Part shown: positions 32,924 through 43,826 of the stretch, piece by piece | Layout: each line of letters opens with the position of its first letter | How positions within the stretch are numbered: the first letter of the stretch is position 1 | NCBI GenBank assembly: GCA_002964805.2 | Contig: PUDQ02000112.1 | Coordinates: 1-64,000, forward strand | Length of the DNA: 64,000 nucleotides | Direction: 5' to 3' | Origin: Trametes villosa | Taxonomy: Eukaryota > Basidiomycota > Agaricomycetes > Polyporales > Polyporaceae | Position numbers and translations under genes: made by a program | Notes under the pieces: generated by a model | Told to the model about the DNA's origin: nothing | What the model saw: the letters and a program-made list of their open reading frames with translations, nothing else | Database searches by the model: none

Positions 32924-33980
32924 GGCAGAGGATGTTGGATGCGTCCGAGGGCCGAGGTTGAATGGGGGTGCGATTTATGAGACGTGAGAAGTGGCGATCC
33001 CGCCGAAAATCCTGTGTCTGATGTACTGACACCGTGGTATTCTGCGGATCATCATACGATACCTGTCGGACTGCGATATGTTGGCACTGCGCACGCATAG
33101 CATGAGAAATCGAAGGACCTTCGCCTATCGTACGGGCATGGAATCCGACTTACGGCCGCATCGGGATAGGTTCCCCCGGGTGTTTAGTCTCCGCTGTGAG
33201 TATTGAGAAGCGCGGTGATATGTCGAACAGGTGAAGCGCCAGGGGAGAGTGAATGTCAACATATCGCAGATTGTAGTATGAAAAGCATGTCCGGCGCACC
33301 CGGATATATGGCTGCCATCATGCTCTGCGTGCGCATACTATGATCAGTGGGCGGGTCTTCGCCGCACAGGCTCATCGCGATGCCGGGAACGCCTCGTGTT
33401 TGAGCGTACCAGAACAATAGCAGGCTGAAAAGAAGGATCAGACGGCGAGGGCGGGGTCCGACATACGGTGATAAGCTACGGCGACGAGGCAGCGCATATC
33501 GCGAAGGAACACCTTCCCGTTGACACTGGTGCCAACGTCGCGTTGTTGAGCGCGTCGAGCGGCAATGTTCATCTGTGAAGGTACCCCTATCAGCGTATAT
33601 GGTTCGGGAGTAACAGATTGATATCGCGCGGTGTCCTCGCGCGGTGTCCTCTCCTGGGGTCGCCCTGCGTGGTAGGTCCGCAAAGCATACCAACCTGGCT
33701 CACGTCCTGGGGCAGGGCAATCACTGTTCCCCCCCGACTCCCAGAGAGGCACACGTTCGTTCAACTGCTTCTCGTCGAATAGTAGCGTTTCTTCCGGTCT
33801 TGAAGACCATGATGTACGGGAGGCTAGTTCACTGACCGGTTTTCCTTCAATAAAACATATGGAGGTGCAGTGGTTGGTAGCTGAGTGTGGACACTACATA
33901 GTTAATCGTGACGGCTCGGTGATCCAGAGGGGGCTAGCAACAAACTGGCCATGGATTTGTTGCTGACATCCAATTCAAAG
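32924..33980. other. Intergenic region between SDR and tRNA-Gly
   Basis: About 1.05 kb. Minus-strand ORFs at 33256-33764 contain a hydrophobic stretch but no recognisable domain, and I do not call them genes. A hairpin lies just before the tRNA. Confidence 0.5.
33936..33964. repeat. 9-bp perfect hairpin upstream of tRNA-Gly copy 1
   Basis: AGCAACAAA and TTTGTTGCT flank an 11-nt loop, ending 16 bp before the tRNA. It is not present beside the second tRNA copy. Confidence 0.7.
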
Positions 33981-34051
33981 GCATTCGTGGTGTAGCGGTA
34001 ACATTGGGTCTTCCCATGGCCTAGCTCCGGGTTCGACTCCCGGCGGATGCA
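33981..34051 (+). tRNA. tRNA-Gly(CCC)
   Basis: 71 nt, intronless. Acceptor arms GCATTCG/CGGATGC, D stem GTGT/ACAT, anticodon stem GGGTC/GGCCT with loop TTCCCAT (anticodon CCC), and T arm CCGGG-TTCGACT-CCCGG, with discriminator A. A TTTT run follows as a Pol III terminator. Identical to the copy at 44914-44984 on the other strand. Confidence 0.97.
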
Positions 34052-35295
34052 TTTTGCCCCCTGCTAGTAGCCGTTACCATCATACCATGGACGCTGGCCA
34101 AGCTCTTATCTACTGCCCGCCACCTCGACAGCACTTTTTGGCTCTCTTCCGTGCTTCGCCGTCCCCTCAGTCGCCCTACCAACACCCATATGAACACAAG
34201 GAGCTCGAGCAGGGTGGCACGTTCCATGAGCGGTAAACTTGCCAACCAAACTTCCAGGCCAAAATATCGAGTGCTTCAATTGCTCAGGCTTGGCTCAGGC
34301 TCTCCGACCTCGGCGAGCCCCTCCGATCCACCACGGTAGTGTTTGATAGGTTTGCGCACATATCCCTCCGAACGTTCGATAACTTGTTACCTGCGCTGCT
34401 CCTATCGACGTCTATCAGCTCCCATGAACTGCCAGAGAGCCAGTGTAGGCAGCGATGCCTGAGCGGGCCTCTGGCTTGAAAAGGATTTGCTCCCGCCTTC
34501 GATCTCTCGATCTCTTGGACTGCATCTCTACGGATCTCGTGGCGCCGGCGTCCTATCGGTCTTTTACATATGCGTACTACCATGCTGCCTTCCCCGCACT
34601 TTGCATCCGCTCATGGAGTACCGGTGAGCAAGATCGACACCGGAGGGCCGGGGGATGCATGGCAGAGTAAGCAAGCCCGGATTTGGCTCGCATCTCCGAC
34701 TTGGAAATATACTCATACCCTTCCAGTAGAAACCTCAAGCACATTCTTCGAGGAAGGCGCAGGCAAATCCAGTTCTACGCGGCGCAACGCTCGAGAACCA
34801 TAATCGCAGTAATTTTGGTCCGCGACGCCCACGGTGCGCTATCGAGAACGCCTCGCCTCGCGTTTGCCATCGGTTTTCGTCCCTCGAGACCGCCGCAGCA
34901 TACGCTAACGGCAACGATCGTCTATGTTTTTTCATGGCTTCTTCCGGAGCATTCAGGCCCGGAGGACCGGAGTAGAGCGAAGCCCTCCAGGAACCGCATG
35001 TCGTGTGCTACCGGCGCAGATGGATAACAGAGTTAACCCGATCCATGTATGTCCATCGCGCTCTAAACCTGCTTCTTTAGCCTCGAGCGCGTGCTGCGGC
35101 CTCATGTGGGGCGTCACTTGGGGTGCACCCGGGTGCTTCTCCACATGTGGTCCCCGCGGGTCCTTTTTAGACATACGCGCGTGGTAGTGCCGCTGCCTGT
35201 CGTTGTCTGCGTATAAAAGAAGGTATGTCTCGCGACATAGGCTCTTCAGCGACCAGGTGTCAGACACACTCGCATACCCCCTCATACCCTCCGAC
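34052..35295. other. Intergenic region between tRNA-Gly and PL14 copy 1
   Basis: About 1.2 kb. Nothing gene-like beyond composition ORFs. It ends with the TATA element of PL14 copy 1. Confidence 0.55.
35212..35218 (+). promoter_or_regulatory. TATA box of PL14 copy 1
   Basis: TATAAAA, 78-84 bp upstream of the ATG at 35296. Confidence 0.6.
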
Positions 35296-36434
35296 ATGTT
35301 CTCCACCTTCGTCGCCGCTCTCCTCGTCGCCTCGGGCGTCGTCGCATCCCCCGCTTGCGCCCTCGTCGTGCGCCCCTCCAACCACACCACCCGCGCAACC
35401 ATCTCCAGCCCCCTCTTCCCCGTCTCCCCCCAGATCAAGGAGTGGACCACCGACCCCGACCTCCCCAGCCCGAGCCCTCTCTCCGATGCCACCTTCCGTC
35501 CACACAATCAGATCACCGCCCTCGCCCACCCCTACGTTAACGCCCCGGATGGCCGCCTGTCGATGAAGGCGCACTACCCGAAGGGCTCGTACACGTTCAC
35601 CCACACGCCGCAGGGCGGCATCTCGTTCTACGCGCCGGGCCCTTCCAGCGTCGACCTCACCACTGCTAAGGAGGCGACCTTCGGCTACACGGTCTACTTC
35701 CCCTCCGGGTTCCAGTTCGTGAAGGGCGGCAAGCTCCCCGGCCTTTGTGAGTTTTCACCTCCGCCCTCCACAATGTCCGAGCGGCTGATAGAGGCAAATT
35801 CCCAGACGGTGGCAACAGCGATGGCGAAGCTGTGTCGTGCTCCGGCGGGAGACGTGACGACGGCTGCTTCTCCGCCCGGATAATGTGGCGCACGAGCGGC
35901 GCGGGGGAGCTCTACACGTACCTCCCGCCGGACTTCTCCGCGAATCAGGCGGTGTGCGACATCCCGCCGTTTTCGACGTGCAACGACGTGTACGGCGCGT
36001 CGGTCGGGCGCGGCTCGTTCACCTGGGCGACGGGCAAGCGCACAACGATCAGCCAGCGCGTGCGCCTGAACGACGCAGGGAAGCAGAACGGCGAGCTGCA
36101 GCTGTGGGCGAACGGGAAGAGTGTCGTGAACGTGGGCGGACTCGTGCTCCGCAACAGCTCCGCGGGCCGTATTCGGGGGATCCAGATGCAGACGTTCTTC
36201 GGAGGTGAGCTTCATGCGCGTGGAGCGAGGCGGGCGCAGTATCGGCTGGCACTTGCCGGGCTGCTTCGTGCCTGCCGACTCGCCTCTGCGAGGGGGATTC
36301 GTCCGCTGTTGCTTTCTTTAGAGCAGTGTGCTGATGCACTTTCTTTGCCAGGCTCCGACTCCTCGTGGGCGTCGCCCGTCGACCAGGACGTGTATTTCTC
36401 CGACTTCTCGGTGGCTATCACGGAGACGCTCTGA
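35296..36434 (+). CDS. Secreted polysaccharide lyase family 14-type protein, copy 1
   Basis: Three exons (35296-35746, 35806-36204, 36352-36434) give 310 aa. Signal peptide MFSTFVAALLVASGVVAS. Jelly-roll lyase motifs: LSMKAHYPKGSYTF, KEATFGYTVYFPSGF, VKGGKLPGLYGGNSDG, RIMWRTSGAGELYTYLPP, RTTISQRVRLND, GIQMQTFFGG and SSWASPVDQDVYFSDFSVA. Two cysteine pairs are likely disulfides. An S-x-R then Y-x-Y arrangement (S-A-R ... Y-T-Y, 12 residues from R to the first Y) has the spacing I recall for Ser219/Arg221/Tyr233/Tyr235 of the chlorovirus PL14 lyase. PL14 enzymes cleave alginate or beta-1,4-glucuronan by beta-elimination; which one applies here is unknown. Family assignment is by memory; PL20 glucuronan lyases share the fold. 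Confidence 0.85.
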
Positions 36435-38109
36435 GGAGCTGGAGAGGGACCGCGCCGGTGCGGGTTCTGCATGTGGGCAGCTCCAGGCTGCATGTTTTCA
36501 TTTGTCTTCCACGCCGCGCCACGAGGCTTCCACTTCGCTGCGGACGCGGTGCCATCCTTGGATTTATCGGGTTATCTGCTGATCTTTGTACTCCGTTATC
36601 TATATCCATATGCACATGCCTATACCTGTTTCTGAAGGCTACATCAATGCTTCGCGGGCCAGGAATTTGAAGAAAGAGCCCTGAATATTATCAGCCTCGG
36701 GCTGCACTGTGCAAGGGATGCAAGGCTTAAAGAGGGTTAGGGTCAGAAGTCGCGTGCTGTGATTGGCTAACACAAGGTTCGTGCCTGCGTGATGTGGCTC
36801 TGTCCGGGCGCCCTGCACGCTTGCGTTCGTTGCTGCGCAACTACCACCCGCCGACTTCGACATATCTCTAAAACATACGCAGGGCTCCGTCCAGACCAGC
36901 GCGTATGTTGTGCCAAGAGCTCCGGGCAGTGCCCGGCCTGTGTGTCAAGCCGTACTCATCCGCCGAGGTCAATGATTGTTCGTTGTCGAAGCATCGCGGG
37001 TGGGCGATGGCTTCGTGGCGAAAGGATGCACTGTGAGTGTGAGTGTTCCACCCGTGTTCTACTTCTTGACTGAAACTATTCGGTTTCTTTGCTTTCAGAT
37101 TCTCGTCGAAGTGCAGGCGATAAGACGGCATGCGTGGCGCCCGCGCGCGTGGCGTGTTTTGTGCGACCACCTGCTGCTTCAACGCGATGCGTGTCATGAG
37201 TGCGATTTCCCAACTTCGCGCTCATAACAATGATTCCAATACCGCGGCTTCGTTAAAGCCTCAGAGTGAGCTTTGCCTCGGACTGCGCTCTTGCTTGGTC
37301 TCTGCTATGAACTGGTCGACAACTGCTTCGACTCGGGCCGAACCACTCCCCGAAAGAGGCTCGAGGTTGAGAGGTATGCACAAATCTCGGGCTCGGTCAT
37401 ATTGAAGCAGCATGAATATCGTATGCTATAGACCGCTGGTTCGCCGAGCCTCATGATTCCATCATCATGTTCACGATCAAGCTGACTTCGAGTCTTCGTA
37501 GGCTGGGGAACATTGGTGGTGAGGCGCTGAGGTTGTTTGATATTTGTGTGCAGGCGCACACAGACGGCAGGGCATCGCTGTGCACAACTCATCTTATGGA
37601 TGAAACAGCGCCCAACCTAGGAGGATGCCAAGCCCACTGAACACCGTCTCGGGGCTGCCTCCTCACACGTCGGGTGACTCTCATGAAGCCCTCTCAATTC
37701 CTAGTAAGCCCTAGTAAGCCTCACTAACGTACATACAAGCTCACGATGCTAATCCACAGCTAGTTAGGTCCAGAGCTCACAAAAGAGAGCGTTGTTCCGC
37801 CCGTTGTCAACAAACGCGCCCGAGACAACGGCCTTTGTTCCGGGCGCGGGCGCTTGACGCCGTCGTCGTTTGCGATGCGTGATCGCGCCTTGTCTCGAAA
37901 GGCCTGAACCATGTTTCCGGCGGCCATGCATTCGTTTGTCAATGGGTTGCCGGCGCACCATGCGTCGAGCGCTATCGAAGGTATAAAGGCCTTTGCAGCC
38001 CTACGGTGTTCCCCTGCTTGACGCCGCTGGTCCACGTCCGCTATCTCGTTTACGCCACTTCCTCCCTGCTCTCCCTACTCCACGCTCTTTCTCGTCGCTC
38101 TCTGTCAAG
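36435..38109. other. Spacer between PL14 copies 1 and 2
   Basis: About 1.7 kb without a supported gene. A short telomere-like GGGTTAGGGT lies at 36734-36743, and a TATA element just before copy 2. Confidence 0.55.
37982..37988 (+). promoter_or_regulatory. TATA box of PL14 copy 2
   Basis: TATAAAG about 120 bp upstream of the ATG at 38110. Confidence 0.5.
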
Positions 38110-39148
38110 ATGTTCAAGGTTCTCGCTCCCGTCATCGCGTTCGGACTGGCTTCCGTCGCTGCCTTCCCGCTCTCTGCGAACCACACTCTCCATGCCCGTG
38201 CTGCCTCCAAGCTCTTCCCGGTGTCCGATACCACCTCGTGGACCGTCTCCAGTGGCCTTCCGGGCGCGCTCCCGCTGAGCGACGCGACTTTTCGCCCGAC
38301 GAAGGAGATCAAGGATTTGCCTCACCCTTCTGTCGAAGCGCCGGATGGCGTGCTGTCCATGAAGGCGCACTACCCCAAGGGCTCGTTCAAGCCGTCCGCA
38401 ACCCCTCGCGGCGGAATGTCCTTTTACGCCCCCGGCCCCGCCTCAGTAGACCTGACCACGGCGAAGGAGGCAACACTCTCATATAGCGTGTTCTTCCCTG
38501 AAGGTTTCGAATTCGTGAAGGGGGGAAAGCTCCCGGGTCTCTGTACGTCAAAGTTCAAACCTCTCTGCACTGTCTTGGGGACTAGACTGACTCGAATAAC
38601 AGACGGGGGTAACAACGACGAGATCGCGACGACCTGCTCGGGCGGCAAGCACAGCGAGGACTGCTGGTCCACGCGCTTCATGTGGCGCCGGGACGGCGCG
38701 GGCGAGCTGTACACATACCTGCCGCCCTCGTTTGCGGCGAACAGGGCGGTGTGCAACGTGCCGCCCAAGTCGGACTGCAACGACGTGTTTGGCGCGTCGG
38801 TGGGCCGCGGCTCGTTCAGCTTCACGCCGGGCACGCGCAAGACGATCGGGCAGCGCGTGAAGCTGAACGACGTGGGCAAGGCGAACGGCGAGCTTGAGCT
38901 GTTCGTCGACGGGAAGAGCGTCTTCACCGTTCCCGGCCTGGAGCTGGTGAACGCGAAGGAGGGGCGCTTCCGGGGGATCCAGATGCAGACGTTCTTCGGT
39001 GGTGAGCAGCCCGTCTTCTTGCCCAGAGTCTTGGAATGGATGCGTGCTCACTCTTGTTCGTGTAGGCTCCGATAGCTCGTGGGCGTCACCGAAGGACCAG
39101 GACGTGTTCTTCAGCGATTTCTCCGTTGCGATCACCGAGAAGTTCTGA
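38110..39148 (+). CDS. Secreted polysaccharide lyase family 14-type protein, copy 2
   Basis: Three exons (38110-38542, 38603-39001, 39066-39148) give 304 aa. Signal peptide MFKVLAPVIAFGLASVAAFP. It keeps every motif of copy 1: LSMKAHYPKGSF, FVKGGKLPGLYGGNND, STRFMWRRDGAGELYTY (S-x-R ... Y-x-Y intact), RKTIGQRVKLNDVGK, GIQMQTFFGG, SSWASPKDQDVFFSDFSVA. The middle exon is 399 nt, as in all four copies, with identical intron phases. The sequence is closer to copy 3 than to copy 1 (KTIGQRV and NDVGKANGELE wording). Likely an active secreted lyase; substrate unproven. Confidence 0.87.
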
Positions 39149-40492
39149 GGAGCCGTCGCCGCTGTACCAACAACATGTTGTCCTGTTATGACAGTGCTGT
39201 GCTAGTTTTAGCCGTGTACCATGCATGTGCTTTCACCGTGCTGTTCATTCTAGGTTAATATCCTGCTGTATCGCTATGAAGAAGACTCGCAACGCACTCT
39301 CTCGCAAGTGAAGTTATTGCTCCTCGATACGCCATCCGTCTACTATAGATCTGCTCGTCGGAGAAGTTTTGCTGTGAAGGCTGTGCATCCATAGGAAGGG
39401 TAAGTCTTCGAGAACATTGCGATGTCTATTTTAGTGCGCGCGATCCTCGAGGGCGTTTCGGCCGACCCTAAATCTGACCAGAGTGGGTTGTTGGAAGTGA
39501 CAGTCGCTCACCGACTTCTCTCTGAAGTCAACCACCACATTCTCCGCAAGCTCACGATCTGCTTCACTATATACCCGTGGCACGAGGCACTTCCGTTGGA
39601 GCAAGAAAAGGTACCCATGCTGGCGGCACTCCGCAATGGTATATACCCCCAGTGGCAGTAGCGCATGGGCAGGGGCAGACCAGTGACGCAAAACACCACA
39701 CCCCGATGACCCTCAGAACCTTCGAATTGCGTATTAGGCATCCGTAGCACGGAAGCGTGCCCTGGAAAACCTGAGCGTGGTAGTGAGTGTAGAACGCCAT
39801 GGATGCTACGTATACGGGATTTAGCTGATCTATTGCGATCTACACCATCTTATTACACGTATTATTAGGCCGTTGTTCAAAGACCAAAAGAGCGATATAA
39901 GTGCAGCCCTTGTCTCGGTGGCAACAGATAATACCCGAGCGATCATGTCGGCCGCCCGGCCCATGCTGCATGCCGCGCCTCGGTCTCCATGAGATGCAGG
40001 TGGCGTATGGTCTTGGCATTTTGTAGTGATGAACGCACGGCCCATCCTCTCTCATCCTCTTCCCGGCCTTCCTCGGGCAGTCGGTGAGGTCAAATGCAAG
40101 AAGTTTCATAACTTGCTATTTGACTGCAAGACGAACGGCTGGAGCTTCTAAATCGCCGAGAGCAAGGCCGCGGGCCGGGCGGCAACGAACGAAGTACAAC
40201 GGTGCGTCGCCTAATCAGGAAGGCACTGCTACTCCACGGCATCTGCCGTGCGTTGATACGCGAGGACCGACGGGCGTTTTTCTCCTTCAGTTCCTTTTCA
40301 TCGTTACGTTCTCCCTCCCTCTTTCCTCCCCCTCTCCTCCTCTCCCCCTCGTGTCCGGGTGTGTGCTCCTTGCACTAGTCGTTCTTTTTACACAGACAGT
40401 CTTTTCGACTCGTCCTCGAGGTCTTCGCTCTTTCAGACCCTCCCCTACCGGCCCCTACACCCCACCACGACCTCCATCCTCCGCTTTTCAAC
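39149..40492. other. Spacer between PL14 copies 2 and 3
   Basis: About 1.3 kb. ORF 39422-39661 is not convincing. A dense CT tract (40311-40350) precedes copy 3 and probably marks its core promoter or leader. Confidence 0.5.
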
Positions 40493-41821
40493 ATGCACGC
40501 CTTCACCACCCTCCTGACCTTCCTGGCCATTGGCTCCGCCTCGGTCTCCGCCGCCCCCGCCCACAACCGCCGGACGTGCAAGCCGCACTCCCGTATCTCC
40601 GTCTCGGCCGTTTCGACGACCGCTACGGAGTCAGCGACTTCCTCAGTGCCCACCGCGACTGTGACCAGCGCGATCGAGGCCATCTCCACGAAGGTGTCGA
40701 GCACCACCGAGGTTACTACCACGAAGGCTGCTACCACTTCCGAGACCAGCGCGAAGGCTTCGAGCACCAAGGCCTCCAGCAGCACCAAGGTCTCCTCGAG
40801 CACCAAGGCTTCGAGCACCCACGCCTCCAGCTCGTCTTCCGCGCCTGCTGCTGAGAACACCTCCAGCTCTGACGCTGGCTCCAGCCTGCTCAAGAAGCTC
40901 TTCCCGGTCTCCCACTCCGCGTTCTGGACTACCTCCACCGCATCCACCGACGCTCTCCCCCTCGACGACGCCACCCTCGGCGTTACCAAGCTCATCAAGG
41001 CGCTGTCCCACGACTACACCAAGGCCCCCGACGGCAAGCTGTCGATGAAGGCCCACTACCCCAAGGGCTCGTACACGTTCACTCACTCGCCCCTGGGCGG
41101 CCTCTCCTTCTACGCTACCGGCCCCGACTCTGTCAACCTCGACACCGCGAAGGAGGCCACCCTCTCGTACTCCGTCTACTTCGACGAGGACTTCGCCTTC
41201 AACATGGGTGGCAAGCTCCCCGGTCTCTGTGAGTACCCTGTTCGGCCCACTGTATGGATGGTATCTGACGCAACCATACAGACGGAGGTGACAACGCCGA
41301 GACTGCTGTCTCCTGCTCGGGAGGCCGCCATGCCGACGACTGCTGGTCCACCCGCTTCATGTGGCGCACCGACGGCAAGGGCGAGGCGTACACCTACCTC
41401 CCGCCCTCCTTCGAAGCGAACAAGGCCCTCTGCAGCGTTGCGCCGGAGTCTCACTGCAACGAAGTGTACGGCGCCTCCGTCGGCCGCGGCTCGTTCAACT
41501 TCAAGGCCGGCACGCGCACCACGATCGGCCAACGCGTCCGCCTCAACGACGTCGGCAAGGAGAACGGCGAGCTTGAGATCTACGTCGAGGGCAAGAGCGT
41601 CTTCACCGTCAAGGGCCTCGTCTTCCGTGACGCGGAGGCGGGCCGCATCCGCGGCATCCAGATGCAGACGTTCTTCGGAGGTACGTCGCCTTCCCTCGCA
41701 CCCTCTTCTGTCGCCGATGCTGACTGCGGCTTTTACAGGTTCCCAGGCCTCGTGGGGTTCGCCCAAGGACCAGAACACGTACTTCTCCGACTTCTCCGTC
41801 GCCGTGACGGAGCGATTCTGA
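40493..41821 (+). CDS. Secreted polysaccharide lyase family 14-type protein with Ser/Thr-rich linker, copy 3
   Basis: Three exons (40493-41228, 41282-41680, 41739-41821) give 405 aa, about 95 longer than the other copies. Signal peptide MHAFTTLLTFLAIGSASVSA. Residues about 30-130 are a Ser/Thr/Lys/Ala-rich segment with repeated KASST/KVSSST units, a typical O-mannosylated linker. The lyase domain keeps LSMKAHYPKGSYTF, GGKLPGLYGGDN, STRFMWRTDGKGEAYTYLPP, GIQMQTFFGG and SQASWGSPKDQNTYFSDFSVA. The S-x-R ... Y-x-Y pattern is intact. There is no carbohydrate-binding module at the N-terminus, so the linker may tether or space the enzyme at the wall. Predicted active; substrate unknown. Confidence 0.87.
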   Translation: MHAFTTLLTFLAIGSASVSAAPAHNRRTCKPHSRISVSAVSTTATESATSSVPTATVTSAIEAISTKVSSTTEVTTTKAATTSETSAKASSTKASSSTKVSSSTKASSTHASSSSSAPAAENTSSSDAGSSLLKKLFPVSHSAFWTTSTASTDALPLDDATLGVTKLIKALSHDYTKAPDGKLSMKAHYPKGSYTFTHSPLGGLSFYATGPDSVNLDTAKEATLSYSVYFDEDFAFNMGGKLPGLCEYPVRPTVWMVSDATIQTEVTTPRLLSPAREAAMPTTAGPPASCGAPTARARRTPTSRPPSKRTRPSAALRRSLTATKCTAPPSAAARSTSRPARAPRSANASASTTSARRTASLRSTSRARASSPSRASSSVTRRRAASAASRCRRSSEVRRLPSHPLLSPMLTAAFTGSQASWGSPKDQNTYFSDFSVAVTERF

Positions 41822-42713
41822 GCAGCGCGCCCCCTCCTCTGACGTCTCACGCCCGCACGACCCTTCACGTCCCCTTGCTCGGTCACGGTCCCAGTCCACT
41901 CGCACATCCACGCACATCGTCCTCGCACACACCTGCACATCTCTCCGCATCTCTGTCATTGCTCATATAGACTGCTCTCTCCTGCTCTTGCTAACTTTAT
42001 TTTCGCGCCCTCGCCCCCGCTTGACGTACCTGGCCTCCGCCATCGATCCCTAGCTTTCATTCGGTTCTGGCATCCACTGTAGGTGGGTCGTCGGCGCCGG
42101 CGCGCATAGTCGCGCCGCAGGGAGGACCGGTCCGGGGTGTTACCTCGTGTATTTGCTAGACAGATATATGTATATTGTTGCTCGTCGGGAGCTATGCTCC
42201 TGCTATACATCTTTTAGGATACATAACCGTGTAGAGCCCGCATGCTTCCGTGTGTACGGTGCGTGTTGTTGGTGAGTCGGGCATGCCGAACGAACAAAGA
42301 GTACACAGCCTGAACAGTGCGACTGACCCCTTGGTAGCACGCATCCCTAAACCGTCCTCCGCCAGGATCAGAGTGCACTTTTTAATGCGCCACAGCGATG
42401 TAACCTGCAGCCTGGATGTGGCGATATCGAGCCCGATACAACAGGATGTATTGCGCACATAACCGTGTTTCAACAGACACATAGTTGTACAAACAACAAG
42501 TCAACAGCGTCGCGCGGTAGGACCGTCGGCGACGTACAGGAACCCAAGATATCAGCAAAAAAACCTTCGTGTGTTTAGTACAGAGGGTTCCACGCCTACA
42601 GTGAAGTAGAAGCTCAGAAAACCGCGCAGCGAAGTGACCGGGCTACGCCGTTCCCTGAAGCTCATGCGCGTACTAATGCGCGTTGGCGCGGCCCCTCTCG
42701 CAGCTTCAGCTCT
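41822..42713. other. Convergent spacer between PL14 copies 3 and 4
   Basis: About 890 bp holding the 3' flanks of two convergent genes. No ORF of note. Confidence 0.6.
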
Positions 42714-43826
42714 TCAGAGCGTCTCGGTGATAGCGACCGAGAAATCGGAGAAAAAGAAATCCTGGTCGATGGGGGTCGCGTCCGTGGAGTTGGAGTCGGG
42801 GAATTCTTGTATGAAGAAAGCATGTTAGCACGCTGCTCTAATTCAAGTAGGGATAGGTGGACCAGCCGGGCTGGCGTGAGATCCCACTACACCCGCCCGA
42901 CCGCGCTGTACGACGGAGGCTCACCTCCGAAGAATGATTGCATCTGGATCCCGCGAATGCGCCCGTCGGAGCTGTTTCGGAGCACGAGCCCGCCCACGTT
43001 GATGACGCTCTGCCCGTTCGCAAACACCTCGATCTCGCCATTCTCCTCGCCCGCGTCGTTGAGGCGCACGCGCTGGCTGATCGTTGTGCGTGCGCCCGTC
43101 GACCACACAAACGAGCCCGCCCCAACCTCCGCGCCGTACTGGTCGTTGCAAGTAGAGAACGGCGGAATGTTGCACAGCGCATCATTCGCGGGGGAGTCGG
43201 GTGGCAGGGACGCGAAGAGCCCCCCCGTGCCGTTTGTACGCCACATCAGGCGGCCGGAGAAGCAGTCGGGTGCGCGCCTTCCCCCCGAGCACGAAACAGC
43301 TTCGACGTCGCTGTTTCCGCCGTCTAATAGTTGGAATCGGTCAGCCGCCTAATCGAGTGGAAGATTACGGAGACGTACAAAGGCCGGGGAGGATGCCCCC
43401 GTTCACGAACTGGGTGCCGTCAGGGAACAGGACAGTGTAGCCGAAGGTCGCCTCCTTGGCTGTCGTGAGGTCCACGCTGGTAGGGCCGGGAGCATAAAAC
43501 GATACCCCGCCTTGCGGGGTGTTATTGAACGTAGATGAGCCCGCTGGGTAGTGTACCTGCATCGAGAGCCGGCCGTCGGGAGCGTTGACGTAAGGATGAA
43601 CAAGCGCGGCGATCCCGTCGTGTGGGCGGAACGTATCGTCAGATAGAGCACTTGGGTTGGGGAGGTCGACGTCGGTAGTCCACTCCGAAATCTGGAGGGA
43701 GATGGGGAAGAGAGGGCTGGAGATGCTCGCTCGGGTGGCATGATTGGAGCGCAGCGCGAAGGCGTGCGCGGGGGATGCAACAACGCCCGATGCGACGAGG
43801 AGAGCAGTGGTGAGGCTGGAAAACAT
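42714..43826 (-). CDS. Polysaccharide lyase family 14-type protein, copy 4, probably catalytically impaired
   Basis: Three exons (43826-43379, 43323-42925, 42805-42714) give 312 aa in frame. Signal peptide MFSSLTTALLVASGVVASPA, very close to copy 1. It retains LSMQVHYPAGSSTF, VNGGILPGLYGGNSD, MWRTNGTGGLFASLPP, RTTISQRVRLND and GIQMQSFFGG. Against copies 1-3 the Y-x-Y pair is F-A-S, GGKLPGL reads GGILPGL, VGRGSF reads VGAGSF, and the SSWASP motif near the C-terminus is replaced by DSNSTDATP. The reading frame and splice sites are intact, so it is not a classical pseudogene; I infer a decaying or non-catalytic paralog. It faces the other three copies. Confidence 0.8.

Noticed and set aside
33256..33764. 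Minus-strand ORFs with a hydrophobic stretch before tRNA-Gly
   Set aside because: No domain, no plausible exon structure and Arg/Cys-rich noise around the hydrophobic segment.
39422..39661. 79-codon ORF between PL14 copies 2 and 3
   Set aside because: No homology recognised and no promoter or splice context; it fits random expectation.
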